A stretch of DNA of 64,000 nucleotides from a virus, in IMG/VR virus record IMGVR_UViG_3300035698_004199, positions 1 to 64,000 of that record; one strand, written 5' to 3'. Below, piece after piece: positions 13,926-23,147 of the stretch. The stretch's first letter is position 1. Each line of letters starts with the position of its first letter. The notes under the pieces were generated by a model. The model did not search any database, had not been told where the DNA came from, and saw nothing but the letters and a program-made list of their open reading frames with translations. A program made the translations under genes and the position numbers.

Positions 13926-14486
13926 ATGAAAGAAGCAATTGTTAAGTGTCTCTGTGCTTTTCTAAAGTTAGCAGATCTAAACCTGGAACTAAAGCAAGGG
14001 GATGAAGTATCCTTGACTATGGGTGAGGTTATGAGTTCAAAAGACTTGAAGCGGGCTATTCGTTTCAGGGCTGTAACCATTACATATAGAAATGTATGTA
14101 AAGAACAGAGGCTCCCTTCTGAAGAAGTGAAGGCCCCTAAAGTGGTGCCACCCGTAATGAAGCCCCATCCCGTGGCAGCCCCTGTAAAAGCACCGGCAGT
14201 ACAACCACAGCCTTCAGTTATCCCAAACCTGGTACAGGAATTGAAAAAAGAAATGATGTCCGGGTTAAAGCAATTGTTACAAGAGCTGGCACCCCAAGTG
14301 ATTGCAGGCAAAACGACACAAGTTTCACAGGTTTCTCAGGATACTCCAATGTTTATTCCTAAAGGGATGGTGTCTAAGGACACTGCTTCTGTGAAAGTGA
14401 AAACAGAACAGTCTGATGGGGGCTCTTTGGATAATGCAGCTGCGGTTTTGAAGAAAGCCCGCAAGGGAGGTAAGAAAAATGACTAA
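13926..14486 (+). CDS. Neck/tail accessory protein with Pro-rich linker
   Basis: A 186-aa protein with ATG 13926 behind GAGGTAGTGAAT. The N-terminal domain (1-65) is helical/beta. A Pro/Ala/Val-rich linker (about 68-100) leads to a helix (LVQELKKEMMSGLKQLLQEL). The C-terminal segment (MFIPKGMVSKD...GGSLDNAAAVLKKARKGGKK) has a form common to uncharacterised phage structural proteins. The 3' end overlaps the actin-like gene by 8 bases (ATGACTAA). Function unknown. Confidence 0.55.
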   Translation: MKEAIVKCLCAFLKLADLNLELKQGDEVSLTMGEVMSSKDLKRAIRFRAVTITYRNVCKEQRLPSEEVKAPKVVPPVMKPHPVAAPVKAPAVQPQPSVIPNLVQELKKEMMSGLKQLLQELAPQVIAGKTTQVSQVSQDTPMFIPKGMVSKDTASVKVKTEQSDGGSLDNAAAVLKKARKGGKKND

Positions 14487-15492
14487 GGAAAAAACTTTGA
14501 CAGGATGCTCTATAGATGTGGGCACCATGAATTTTGTTTCTGCTCGTAGGACAGCCAATGGGATTGAGACTAAACGTATGCGGGACGTGTTTTTGGATCT
14601 CCCGGCTAATGCAAAGAAGATGCTCAAACTTTCAGGGACCTCTTTTGTAGACCGTGGTGATGAGGTGTTAATCCTTGGGGATGCTGCTATGGAGATGGCT
14701 AATGTTTTTGGTAGGGAGCCCAGACGGCCTCTGTCAGCAGGTATTATTTCAGCTTCAGAAGCAGACAGTCTTGAAGTGCTTGGACTGTTGGTCAAAAGTG
14801 TGTTGGGTGAGCCAAAGAAGAAAGGCGAGGTTTGTTACTTTTCTGTACCGGCTGCTCCTATAGACGATCCAGGAAAAGATATTGTTTATCACAAGGGTGT
14901 GTTTGAACGCATTATAAAGGAATGTGGGTACACACCGTTTGCAGGAAATGAGGCTATGGCACTCATCTATTCAGAGGCTGCAGCGGAAGGTTTCTCTGGA
15001 TTATCGTTGAGCTACGGGTGCGGAATGACCAACGCTGCACTTGCAATAAATACTATTGAGGGCTTGACTTTTGCAGTAGGACGGGGCGGTGACTTTATAG
15101 ATCGTGGGGCAGCCCAGTCTGTAGGGTCTACACAGGCTAGAGTATGTGCAATCAAAGAAGCGGGGTTTGATCTGAATAACCCAGATGGCCGTGTCCAGGA
15201 GGCCCTAGCTTTCTATTACAAGGCTCTTATAGAGTATACACTAGATAACATAGTAGCTCGCTTCAAGTCCATTGAAGGCCAGTTTGCGCTGTCTAAGCCC
15301 ATACCACTAATAATTTCAGGAGGTACGAGTTTGGCAGGTGGTTTTATGGAGTTCTTCGGTAAGGTGTTTGAGGAGCGTAGAAAGAAGTTTCCTATTGACA
15401 TATCTGAAATCAGGCAGGCTAACGAGCCACTAAATGCCGTGGCTTATGGGCTACTGGTTCAAGCAATGCAAGAAGGAGAAGATGATGACTGA
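14479..15492 (+). CDS. Actin/ParM-fold ATPase
   Basis: A 337-aa protein with the actin-superfamily layout. Phosphate-1 loop is IDVGTMNFV (12-20). Strand motif YFSVPAAP is at 120-127. Connect-1 is NEAMALIYSEAAA (157-169). Phosphate-2-like loop is LSLSYGCGMTNA (175-186). GGDFIDRGAA is at 203-212. The adenosine loop is IISGGTSLAGG (278-288). The usual Asp in phosphate-2 (D.G.GT) appears replaced by Ser, so ATPase activity may be altered. ParM/MreB-type relatives form filaments for DNA segregation or cell organisation. Here the gene overlaps neck genes on both sides, which is an odd setting. It could move virions or DNA, or act as an assembly factor. Confidence 0.75.
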   Translation: MTKEKTLTGCSIDVGTMNFVSARRTANGIETKRMRDVFLDLPANAKKMLKLSGTSFVDRGDEVLILGDAAMEMANVFGREPRRPLSAGIISASEADSLEVLGLLVKSVLGEPKKKGEVCYFSVPAAPIDDPGKDIVYHKGVFERIIKECGYTPFAGNEAMALIYSEAAAEGFSGLSLSYGCGMTNAALAINTIEGLTFAVGRGGDFIDRGAAQSVGSTQARVCAIKEAGFDLNNPDGRVQEALAFYYKALIEYTLDNIVARFKSIEGQFALSKPIPLIISGGTSLAGGFMEFFGKVFEERRKKFPIDISEIRQANEPLNAVAYGLLVQAMQEGEDDD

Positions 15493-15634
15493 AGAAATTA
15501 GAGACATTGAATTTGTAGCGCTTCCTAAAGGTCTGTGGGCTTTTGTTGAGAGAGAAGGGGTAGAAGCGTTCGAAATTGAGAAAAGAGACATACCCGTAAA
15601 AATTAGGTTTGTCAAACCTGCTGACACAGAATAA
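15485..15634 (+). CDS. Small 49-aa protein coupled to the actin-like gene
   Basis: ATG 15485 is chosen over ATG 15482 because AGGAG (15474-15478) then has correct spacing. It overlaps the end of the actin-like gene. The product is acidic with two beta-like segments (IEFVALPKGLWAFVEREG and VKIRFVKP). It could be a partner of the ATPase, but the family is not recognised. Confidence 0.55.
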   Translation: MTEEIRDIEFVALPKGLWAFVEREGVEAFEIEKRDIPVKIRFVKPADTE

Positions 15635-15654
15635 GACTAATAGGGAGGTGTCCC

Positions 15655-16854
15655 ATTTATTTCCGTTTAACAAGCGCATTGAAAAGAAGATTCATCCAAG
15701 AGCTGCGGAAGTACTGGATGTACCATCCGCAGTATCCAGACTTGGCAAATAACATCCAAGGGAAGTATTCTTTTCAAGAGAGGCCCTCTTATGGGATTAT
15801 TGTTAAAACGGGCAGCGGAACTAAAGTAGACCTATCTGCAGACAATTATGTGGGCACTGTAATTAGCCACACCTATCTGGCAAAAGTACAAAACTTCCCA
15901 GGGCAAGCTATAGAGTGGGTACGGGAAGATGCTATTGCAATTCAAAACAACAATAGTAACTTTCCATCCCCTCCAGGTATTTACTACATAACACTTACAC
16001 AAGACAGAGAGTTTTATGTAGACCGAATGTTGGATGCCCGTGGGGAGCAAGTAGTCATGTCTGATTCCACACACGGTGTTCTACTTAGTCCACCTATAGC
16101 GGGATCTATTCGATTGTATCAGGCTCCCTCTAACTATCAGTTAGTAGAAGGAACTGAGTACACACTAACCTTAGACGCAGCAGGGGATCCCACTGGTGAG
16201 ATTGCTTTGACAACACCCATACCTACCGGCTGGGTGTTAGTAGCGGACTATAGGCTAAATGGGGGGCAGGGCGGCCCTTATACAATCAACCCCAACTATG
16301 CTGATACAAAAGCTATCCCCGGTGTGGTTTTGGCTTTTGGGCGACGTAACCAGAAGGACGACCGGATGGCAGTGGTAGTAGAGCCTTATAGGCGGCCTAC
16401 AGCCCTTGAATACGGTGGCCAATGGGAAATGACTCTGGACTTTGATGTCACTTCTAGAGACTTAGACGCTCAGCAAGAGATAGCAGATTTTTCGGTTATG
16501 TATCTTTGGGGTGTTTTGCGATCTCAGTTGGCTTCTGAAGGTTTGGTTATTACAGATGTTTCACTGGGTGGCGAGTCTGAAGAAGTTTATGATGAGAATG
16601 GTGATGATTATTTTTACAATTCCAATTTTTCTGTTACTGTAACCACAGACTGGTCTATCCATGTACCGCTTGCAGTATTTGTCAGGGCGGTTTCACCTTT
16701 GCCACAAGACCAGCTGCGTTTACTCAGCATGCTACCGGATGACCAACTAGGGGCCGTCCAGAATAATATTACGATGCTGGAAAGCTTGGGACTACAAAGT
16801 ATGTCGGATCCTTATTTCAGCAACAGAACAGAAACTTTTGAAGCACTTAAATAA
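15655..16854 (+). CDS. Virion structural protein, probable ATT start
   Basis: About 399 aa. GGGAGGTG (15643-15650) is correctly spaced for ATT 15655, giving the N-terminus (I/M)YFRLTSALKRRFIQELRKYW. The only ordinary alternative, TTG 15679, has no ribosome site and cuts into this amphipathic segment. The segment NIQGKYSFQERPSYGIIVKTGS resembles a conserved structural protein of large phages. The rest is beta-rich (GGPYTINPNY, GGQWEMTLDFDVTSRD), with an acidic loop (about 305-320). Position between neck genes and sheath suggests a tail terminator or neck ring component. Confidence 0.65.
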   Translation: MYFRLTSALKRRFIQELRKYWMYHPQYPDLANNIQGKYSFQERPSYGIIVKTGSGTKVDLSADNYVGTVISHTYLAKVQNFPGQAIEWVREDAIAIQNNNSNFPSPPGIYYITLTQDREFYVDRMLDARGEQVVMSDSTHGVLLSPPIAGSIRLYQAPSNYQLVEGTEYTLTLDAAGDPTGEIALTTPIPTGWVLVADYRLNGGQGGPYTINPNYADTKAIPGVVLAFGRRNQKDDRMAVVVEPYRRPTALEYGGQWEMTLDFDVTSRDLDAQQEIADFSVMYLWGVLRSQLASEGLVITDVSLGGESEEVYDENGDDYFYNSNFSVTVTTDWSIHVPLAVFVRAVSPLPQDQLRLLSMLPDDQLGAVQNNITMLESLGLQSMSDPYFSNRTETFEALK

Positions 16855-16868
16855 AGGAGGCTGAATTT

Positions 16869-17309
16869 ATGCCACGGTATCAATATCAATGTAATTGCGG
16901 GGTGCTTTTTGAAGCAACAGCCTCTATGAAGGATCACAGTCAAACAAAGCCTTGTCCTGATTGTGGTGAGCAATCATCTAGAAAAATGCCTACAGATATT
17001 AACAGCACATTCAATCAGAGTATGGAAGGGATAGGCCCACAGAATACAGGGGTGTCACAGTTGGATGCTCATATAGATAGAGTGATAGGGCAGTCTGCAC
17101 AACAGAGCTGGTCTGAGATAGAAAAACGTGAGCGTGTCAAAAAAGAAATACTGGCTAAGAATCCTAATATTCCTGTATCACAACTATCAAGAAATCCAGA
17201 CGGATCTTATAGAATACTAAAGCCAGAAGAAAAGGCTGTGCAGGAAAGAGCCTTGAAAATTGACGCCCTAGCAGTTGAAAATCAGAAAAATAACCCCCCT
17301 CCTAATTAG
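16869..17309 (+). CDS. FmdB-type zinc-ribbon protein
   Basis: A 146-aa protein with AAAGGAGG upstream of ATG 16869. Residues 1-45 follow the FmdB/CxxC zinc-ribbon pattern (MPRYQYQCNCGVLFEA..SM then PCPDCG). The first pair is CNC rather than CxxC, which may weaken zinc binding. A Lys/Glu-rich helical tail follows, with SQLSRNPDGSYRILKP. Such ribbons are frequent beside phage structural genes; function is unproven. About 95 A/T-rich bases with no clear promoter separate it from the sheath gene. Confidence 0.75.
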   Translation: MPRYQYQCNCGVLFEATASMKDHSQTKPCPDCGEQSSRKMPTDINSTFNQSMEGIGPQNTGVSQLDAHIDRVIGQSAQQSWSEIEKRERVKKEILAKNPNIPVSQLSRNPDGSYRILKPEEKAVQERALKIDALAVENQKNNPPPN

Positions 17310-17421
17310 CATCCTTCGTTTTTCCCTTGATACTTTTGTTTTAATAGTGTGGCAGGTCTATCCGGTCACTATGAAAATGTGAAGATTTTTTGGGCTTTAA
17401 CCTATGTATGCGAGGTACTCA

Positions 17422-20400
17422 ATGGCCTTTTCTGGAAGAAACTATGCTCCTCCTGGTATTTATACCCAGACAAATTTTGAAAACCCTTTGGGCTCTGCTT
17501 TAGAAAGCCTCAAAATCCCTGTGATTATCGGGGAAGGAAATGAGGACCTTTTCCAACAGGATTTGGAAGTGGTTAGAGGTTCCTCTGCTTCAGTAGATCA
17601 GCAAGTCGTTCAGGAGGATCAGACCGGAAGGGCTGTTTTCTCTATAAGTGCTGCTGGGGTTGTAACTAGGACAGCGTTTGATGGTGTCTTGGACAAATTC
17701 CAAGTAGTGAACCGCCCTATAGTTACAGGTGATGGCACCGGAACAACCACACTTAGCAGAAATGATATTGTGGTGACTGTAAATGATGAGCCTGTTGTGG
17801 TTCGTGCTATTACAGGCAGTACCGGTATAATTCAGCTGGCACAGGCACCTGTAGCGGGTGACCTTGTTCGTTGTACCTATTTCTTTAACAGAACAGACAC
17901 TCTTGTGCTTGATGATGTTTCAGAACAGGTGCCGAACAGAATGGCAACAGTTCGGGCCGTACAGGGCTTGGCTGATGTGGATAGCCATCTTGCAGGGACA
18001 AGCACCTTGGACCTTCATGGTGATATCCTAAACCCAACTACAGGGGCAGTGGTTACTCCTGCTAACAACGTCTTGAATCTGGTTGTAGACGGTACTGCTA
18101 GGTCTATCACACTGTCGGCTAAAACCGATTATACAATGGCTCAGGTAGCTGCTGCGATAATTGCTGCTCAGGCAGGAACTTTGCTGGCCAGTACCTTTAA
18201 TAACAACTATGGCATGTCTGCTTTGATGCTGACAGCAACTAACAGTCTTATTGTTAAGGCTGGTAGTGCAAATGGTGACATAGGTCTTGCAGATAATTCT
18301 GCTGACAATCGTACCAGTACCTTTTATGTGTTTAATGGACCAATTGTGGACGGAACCGGTGGCGGCGTTATTACTACCGATCCTTCCCATGTAACCGTAA
18401 GGGTTGCAGGTCGCCAGGTAATACCTACTGCTGTTGATGGTAGTACAAGAGCTGTTACTTTGGCTCAAGCCCCCGCTGCGGGTGTTACTGTTACTATTCA
18501 GTACTACTGGAATACTTGGCAAGACACTTTTGATTACCTTGCTCACATAGGGGTAACAAGTGTAAGTCGCTGTGGGACAGTTCCTGGAAGTACAGACTAC
18601 ACTGAGGATGCTGATTTTATTCTACAGAATGACAGAATCATGTGGGGTACAGCGGCAACTACAGAAGCAGGACTGAATACTGTAGGTGCGACAACCTTTG
18701 ATACTGCCCAGATCTCAATGACCTTGGTAGACAACAGGGTGTTTATGTCTCCTTGCACGTCACTTTCAGGTTTGACATTCCAACTTCCGCTAAACCCAAC
18801 TTTGGGCAATGGGCGTGACACACCTCTGGGCTCTAGCCTTTTCCAGACTCTCAGCAATGGAAGGATTGACCTTCCTGTTAACCGCCCTGATGTGATTTGG
18901 GCTTACTGGGGATATAGTGTTCAGGATGCTCTTAACAGAGGCAAGGTTGAAGTTATTAAAGTTGAGGGTATTGTCATCACCCTGAGCGAAACGGTCCCTA
19001 CAGGGGCCACAGTTTATGCTACTGCATATTACAATCAATTGACAGACAGTACTTATACACTGGCTTGCATAACAGAAGGCCCTATGGGCACCGGACAGTA
19101 TGGCATAACAGATGCCAATGCTGATGATGTCTATGCTCCTTATATGGTAGCAGGCAGCAAGGGTGCTGGACTGACAGGTATTACAGTTGAGTTCCCCAGT
19201 GGATCTGAGCTGCTTCCTGACTTCAGGTTTGAAGCTGGTTCGGGCAGTCTGTTTGTAGGCCCCAAAGAAGAGATTGTAACTGTTCAATTGGAAGAACGGG
19301 ATGCAACTTTGGCTAAGTATGTTCTTCCGGGAACTGCACCCTATGTGTTTATCCCCAGTGAGTCAGATCACCTGAGGCTTACATTACGTGCTGCTGACGT
19401 GTTTACAGCCACAGGCTTGGACCTTGGGTCTCCTTCAGCAGTGGCAGCTCACTCGGAGGGCTTTTTCTCTACTCTAGTAGGGTCTGAAATTTCTTATACA
19501 GGTACTCTGGCTGGAACTGTAGGTCAGACATTCACTACTACAGCAACAGAAAACCTTACTCTTAAAATAGATGGTGTGACTGTTCCAGTAGTGATACCGC
19601 CTACTACAGGGTTTGACGCATCTGATATGGTGGAACGTATCAACGATAGTGCGAGTGGTCATCATGGTGTGCCTGTTGGGTTGGGTGGTGCAAGCACTAT
19701 TCTGTTGGCATCTATAGCGTCAACTGCAGATGATTATTATGTGGGTTGGAAAGTTGTAATAGGAAATGGAGGGGCTGTAGGTGTGGCAACCCAGGAGACC
19801 CGTACTATAACAGCTTATGCTGGTGGTGTTACTCAGATAGCAACGGTTGACGTTCCTTGGACGGGAACACCACCTACAACCGCTGACACTTACTACATTT
19901 ACAATCCTGAAACTGTAGCTGTTATGACAGGGGCCACTAAGTTTAATAGTTCTGTAGAGATTGACGCAAACGATTTCAATCTTTTGAACTTTATCTATAC
20001 AGGAGATACCAACACTACTACTGGACCACTGGTTGCTACAATCTCATCTGCTACTTATGGGTCAGCCGCTCTATTAGCAGCACAAGTTGAAACCCAACTT
20101 GTAACCGCTGTCTCTACTATTTTGGGAGCAAGCCCCGAATTTACAGGCCTGACGATTTTCTGTGCTGCAAACTCAGAAGGTCAACTTGAATTTTCCATGC
20201 AGTTGCCTGGTGATGATAGTGCTGGTATGCTTGAATTTGTGGAAGATGCAACTCCTGCCAAGGACTTTGCTATTCTGGCAGGTTTGAGTACCGGTGCAGC
20301 AACTAATAGCAGTCAGACCGCTCTAATACAGGGGCCTGTGGCTTGGGCTTATGAATGCCCCGATTCTACCCATCTCAAGATTTATGACCGTTTGATTATC

Positions 20401-22638
20401 CGTGGCAGACTTCTACCCGGTGCTAGTACAGCTTCTATGGCTGCTGATGACACAGTATCTAATTGTGGTATTACAGTCACAGTGGGTAATGCTGCTTTGA
20501 CAGGCTTGGAAACTGGAGACTACGGTGTGGCAGGTTCCGGTGCAGTAGTACACGCAGCTACTATGGCAGGTGCTGTTGGTTTTGCGGGTGGGCAAGATCC
20601 CACCACTATGCAACCCCTAATAACTTTCTATGATGGCACAGGAACACAGGCTGCAAACAACGTGTTTGACTTTGAAATTGACGGGACTCCTGTATCTGTT
20701 ACTTTTACTGCAGGAGCAAAGCTGTTTGGACCGCAGACTGATGGAGCATCAGTTCTGGGCCTGATAGAGACAGCATTGACAGTTGCAGGCACTTCTATTA
20801 GGCAAGAGGGTGCTGGTTGGCGTCTGCTTTCAGGCAAAACAGATGCTCTTTCAAAGATTGTTATTGGATCTGGTTCTGCTAATAATGTCCTTGGGGTTTC
20901 TTCTGGTGCAACAGCACTTAGAAGTCTTGTATCAGTTCGGACACTTGCTTCAGCACTTATGGCAAACAAGGACACTTCTTTTGCAGATTGGGTTTTTGAT
21001 TTTACAAATATACCCGCAGGTGACACCTTTGTAAAATGGGGTCTGGCTTCTGTGATACAGGATGCTGCAGGTGCTGACTATGTAATGATTCAGGACGCTC
21101 CTATTTTAATAGCATCCTTGGGGCCTGCTTCTATAGTAACCCTAACAGCCCCAACCGCACAAAGCGTGTTGCTCTATAATACAGGCATAACAGGCCTAGC
21201 TGGTGACGGTGCTGTAGGCGATCCTGCTCTAAATGGATACTTTATAACTTCAAGCGATACCACTGGATCAGGTTCTTCCGGCACATCAATTCTGAATGCT
21301 GGTACAGGTCAGGACGGAATTGTAGGCCAAACTTACCACGACGATGTTACTGGTCTAACCTTTACTATTCTGCCTAGAGGCTGGAGTACAGATCAGCAAG
21401 GCCCCTGGGTTTCATACCCAACGGGTGCTACCGCAACTTTCAACATTCGCTGCTCTACAACCTTTACTACAGGGAATACCCCGCTCAACGCCATTCCAGG
21501 CCTTGAGCTGAAGGTTGCTAACACTTACGGTGTTGCTGTAGATGATACTGCTATAGTGACTACCTTTGAAAGATCCGGTGAAGAGCCTGGTATTGGTGAT
21601 CTCTACTATGTGTCTTATGTTTACAGCAAACAGGATTACGGTACACAGCTTTACACTAAGTTTGCTTCCATTGAGGCTGCTTATGGTACAGCCACTCCTG
21701 ATAGCCCTGTAACACTGGCCTCTTGGATGGCACAATCTAACGGTGCTGTTCTGGTTGGTATCAAACAGGTTGAACGGGAAGAAGGCTATGCACAGGCAAG
21801 CCTGACAACTTATCGAGATGCTGTAACTGAACTGGAAGGGATGCTTCCTGGTTTTGTATCTGCGGATATCTTGGTACCCCTTAGAGGAGACAGCATTGAT
21901 CTTTACAAGTTCATAAAAGCCTCTTGTGCTAAAATGTCTAGCTACAGGTACAAAGCAGAACGTACTGCAATTTTAGGTCTGCCTATGGGATCTCTTCCCC
22001 AGACTGTAATTACTACAGCCCGGACTTTGGCTGACACTCGTATGCGCTTGGTTTATCCTGACATGGGTGTTATTAACACTCAGGATAATGTGGGAGTAAC
22101 CAAGGAATACATCATTGATGGTACTTATATAGCTGCTGCCCTTACAGGTTCTATTGTGAGCCCTAATGTAGACGTTGCGACACCTTGGACAGGCCGTAGG
22201 CTGGTAGGCTTCACACAGCTTGCTAGGACTCTTGATTCAGTAGAGATGAATCAGATTGCACAGAACGGTGTTATCATCCTTGAAGATAAGCCTCCTTATC
22301 TCAGGGTACGTCACGGTTTGACTACAGACATGACAAATACGCTTACCAAGTTGCCTACTATCATTATGATTGCAGACGAAGTACAGCGTCAGTCCCGTAA
22401 CACTCTGGATTCCTTTATCGGCGTCAAGTTTATTCCGGGTATTGCAAGTCAGGTAGAAGGCCGTTTGTCAATGCTGCTTAAATCACTGGTAGCTGCTCAG
22501 ATTATCTCTGCTTATACCGGCGTTACAACCACTACTTCGCCCGACGATCCCACACAGCTTGATATCTCAGCTTACTGGGTTCCGATCTTCCCGCTGCTCT
22601 ACATACAAATCACCTTCGGTGTCCGTTCCGCTATCTAA
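17422..22638 (+). CDS. Giant tail sheath protein
   Basis: 1738 aa from ATG 17422, which has GCGAGGT upstream; ATG 17404 lacks a ribosome site. The N-terminus (APPGIYTQTN...LKIPVIIGEG) and the last 350 residues (from about YGTQLYTKF at 1395 to YIQITFGVRSAI) match contractile-tail sheaths, including the conserved LVGFTQLARTLDSVEMNQIAQ / GV...RV.HGLTTD region. Typical sheaths have 400-700 residues. Here about 1000-1200 residues of beta-rich modules are inserted. Some are repeats (V.VNDEPV.....G...LAQAPVAGD). Others are hook- or flagellin-like (LVVDGTARSITL then TMAQVAAAI). They probably decorate the outside of the tail. Confidence 0.9.
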   Translation: MAFSGRNYAPPGIYTQTNFENPLGSALESLKIPVIIGEGNEDLFQQDLEVVRGSSASVDQQVVQEDQTGRAVFSISAAGVVTRTAFDGVLDKFQVVNRPIVTGDGTGTTTLSRNDIVVTVNDEPVVVRAITGSTGIIQLAQAPVAGDLVRCTYFFNRTDTLVLDDVSEQVPNRMATVRAVQGLADVDSHLAGTSTLDLHGDILNPTTGAVVTPANNVLNLVVDGTARSITLSAKTDYTMAQVAAAIIAAQAGTLLASTFNNNYGMSALMLTATNSLIVKAGSANGDIGLADNSADNRTSTFYVFNGPIVDGTGGGVITTDPSHVTVRVAGRQVIPTAVDGSTRAVTLAQAPAAGVTVTIQYYWNTWQDTFDYLAHIGVTSVSRCGTVPGSTDYTEDADFILQNDRIMWGTAATTEAGLNTVGATTFDTAQISMTLVDNRVFMSPCTSLSGLTFQLPLNPTLGNGRDTPLGSSLFQTLSNGRIDLPVNRPDVIWAYWGYSVQDALNRGKVEVIKVEGIVITLSETVPTGATVYATAYYNQLTDSTYTLACITEGPMGTGQYGITDANADDVYAPYMVAGSKGAGLTGITVEFPSGSELLPDFRFEAGSGSLFVGPKEEIVTVQLEERDATLAKYVLPGTAPYVFIPSESDHLRLTLRAADVFTATGLDLGSPSAVAAHSEGFFSTLVGSEISYTGTLAGTVGQTFTTTATENLTLKIDGVTVPVVIPPTTGFDASDMVERINDSASGHHGVPVGLGGASTILLASIASTADDYYVGWKVVIGNGGAVGVATQETRTITAYAGGVTQIATVDVPWTGTPPTTADTYYIYNPETVAVMTGATKFNSSVEIDANDFNLLNFIYTGDTNTTTGPLVATISSATYGSAALLAAQVETQLVTAVSTILGASPEFTGLTIFCAANSEGQLEFSMQLPGDDSAGMLEFVEDATPAKDFAILAGLSTGAATNSSQTALIQGPVAWAYECPDSTHLKIYDRLIIRGRLLPGASTASMAADDTVSNCGITVTVGNAALTGLETGDYGVAGSGAVVHAATMAGAVGFAGGQDPTTMQPLITFYDGTGTQAANNVFDFEIDGTPVSVTFTAGAKLFGPQTDGASVLGLIETALTVAGTSIRQEGAGWRLLSGKTDALSKIVIGSGSANNVLGVSSGATALRSLVSVRTLASALMANKDTSFADWVFDFTNIPAGDTFVKWGLASVIQDAAGADYVMIQDAPILIASLGPASIVTLTAPTAQSVLLYNTGITGLAGDGAVGDPALNGYFITSSDTTGSGSSGTSILNAGTGQDGIVGQTYHDDVTGLTFTILPRGWSTDQQGPWVSYPTGATATFNIRCSTTFTTGNTPLNAIPGLELKVANTYGVAVDDTAIVTTFERSGEEPGIGDLYYVSYVYSKQDYGTQLYTKFASIEAAYGTATPDSPVTLASWMAQSNGAVLVGIKQVEREEGYAQASLTTYRDAVTELEGMLPGFVSADILVPLRGDSIDLYKFIKASCAKMSSYRYKAERTAILGLPMGSLPQTVITTARTLADTRMRLVYPDMGVINTQDNVGVTKEYIIDGTYIAAALTGSIVSPNVDVATPWTGRRLVGFTQLARTLDSVEMNQIAQNGVIILEDKPPYLRVRHGLTTDMTNTLTKLPTIIMIADEVQRQSRNTLDSFIGVKFIPGIASQVEGRLSMLLKSLVAAQIISAYTGVTTTTSPDDPTQLDISAYWVPIFPLLYIQITFGVRSAI

Positions 22639-22656
22639 GCCTTTCACACATAACTT

Positions 22657-22690
22657 AAGAAATCCTCCTTTACAGGGGATTTCTTTGTAA
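22657..22690 (+). terminator. Terminator after sheath gene
   Basis: AAGAAATCC and GGATTTCTT form a 9-bp stem with an 11-nt loop, 19 bases after the sheath stop. The trailing T-run is short, so read-through may occur. Confidence 0.6.
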
Positions 22691-22707
22691 AAAGATTAAG
22701 ACACCTC

Positions 22708-22735
22708 TTGACAGTGGCGGTTTCATGGGTATATT
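22708..22735 (+). promoter_or_regulatory. Sigma70-like promoter for MerR/vWA cassette
   Basis: A perfect TTGACA (22708-22713) is followed after 16 bases by TATATT (22730-22735), 26 bases before ATG 22761 with TAGGAGG between. This is the clearest host-type promoter in the window. Confidence 0.7.
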
Positions 22736-22760
22736 AGATTGAGGTTAGGAGGACCGAATT

Positions 22761-23147
22761 ATGCAATACACAATGCAAGAGTTATCAGAGGCCGCGGGAG
22801 TTCCAGGCCGCACAATCCGTTATTACATTTCTGAAGGTTTGCTTCAGGGGCCCACTATGCTAGGGTCAAAAGCCAACTATACGGAAGAGCACCGGCAGAA
22901 ATTAGAAAAGATCAAAAAGCAAAAAGAGCAAGGCCAATCTTTACAAGAGATTCAATTTGCTCAGCTACAAGACTTTGGAATAGTTTTACCTGAACCAGTT
23001 TGTGGTTGCGTTTGGGAAGAATACCTTGTGGCAAACAATATGTGGTTTAGATTGAAGGTGGGTTGTTTACCCCCGCATAAGAAACGTCAGGTTTTGAAAA
23101 TCTTGGCTAAATTCATTAAGTCTATCAAAGAGGAGATTGACAAATGA
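22761..23147 (+). CDS. MerR-family transcription regulator
   Basis: 128 aa. The N-terminal winged helix-turn-helix (YTMQELSEAAGVPGRTIRYY then GLL) is a typical MerR DNA-binding domain, followed by the family helix (EEHRQKLEKIKKQKEQGQSL). The C-terminal part (about 75-128) has CGC and one further Cys (VGCLPP) and a basic helix but no known ligand domain. It has TAGGAGG before the ATG and its own promoter. ATGA overlap couples it to the VIT-vWA gene. It may regulate that promoter, since MerR proteins bind between -35 and -10 elements, although the 16-bp spacing is shorter than typical MerR targets. Confidence 0.8.
   Translation: MQYTMQELSEAAGVPGRTIRYYISEGLLQGPTMLGSKANYTEEHRQKLEKIKKQKEQGQSLQEIQFAQLQDFGIVLPEPVCGCVWEEYLVANNMWFRLKVGCLPPHKKRQVLKILAKFIKSIKEEIDK

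Noticed and set aside
18028-18546. 172-aa antisense frame inside the sheath gene (and similar antisense frames at 11258-11674, 29497-29982 and 53607-53975)
   Set aside because: Shadows of codon bias on the sense strand; no ribosome sites, and composition is unlike a protein.
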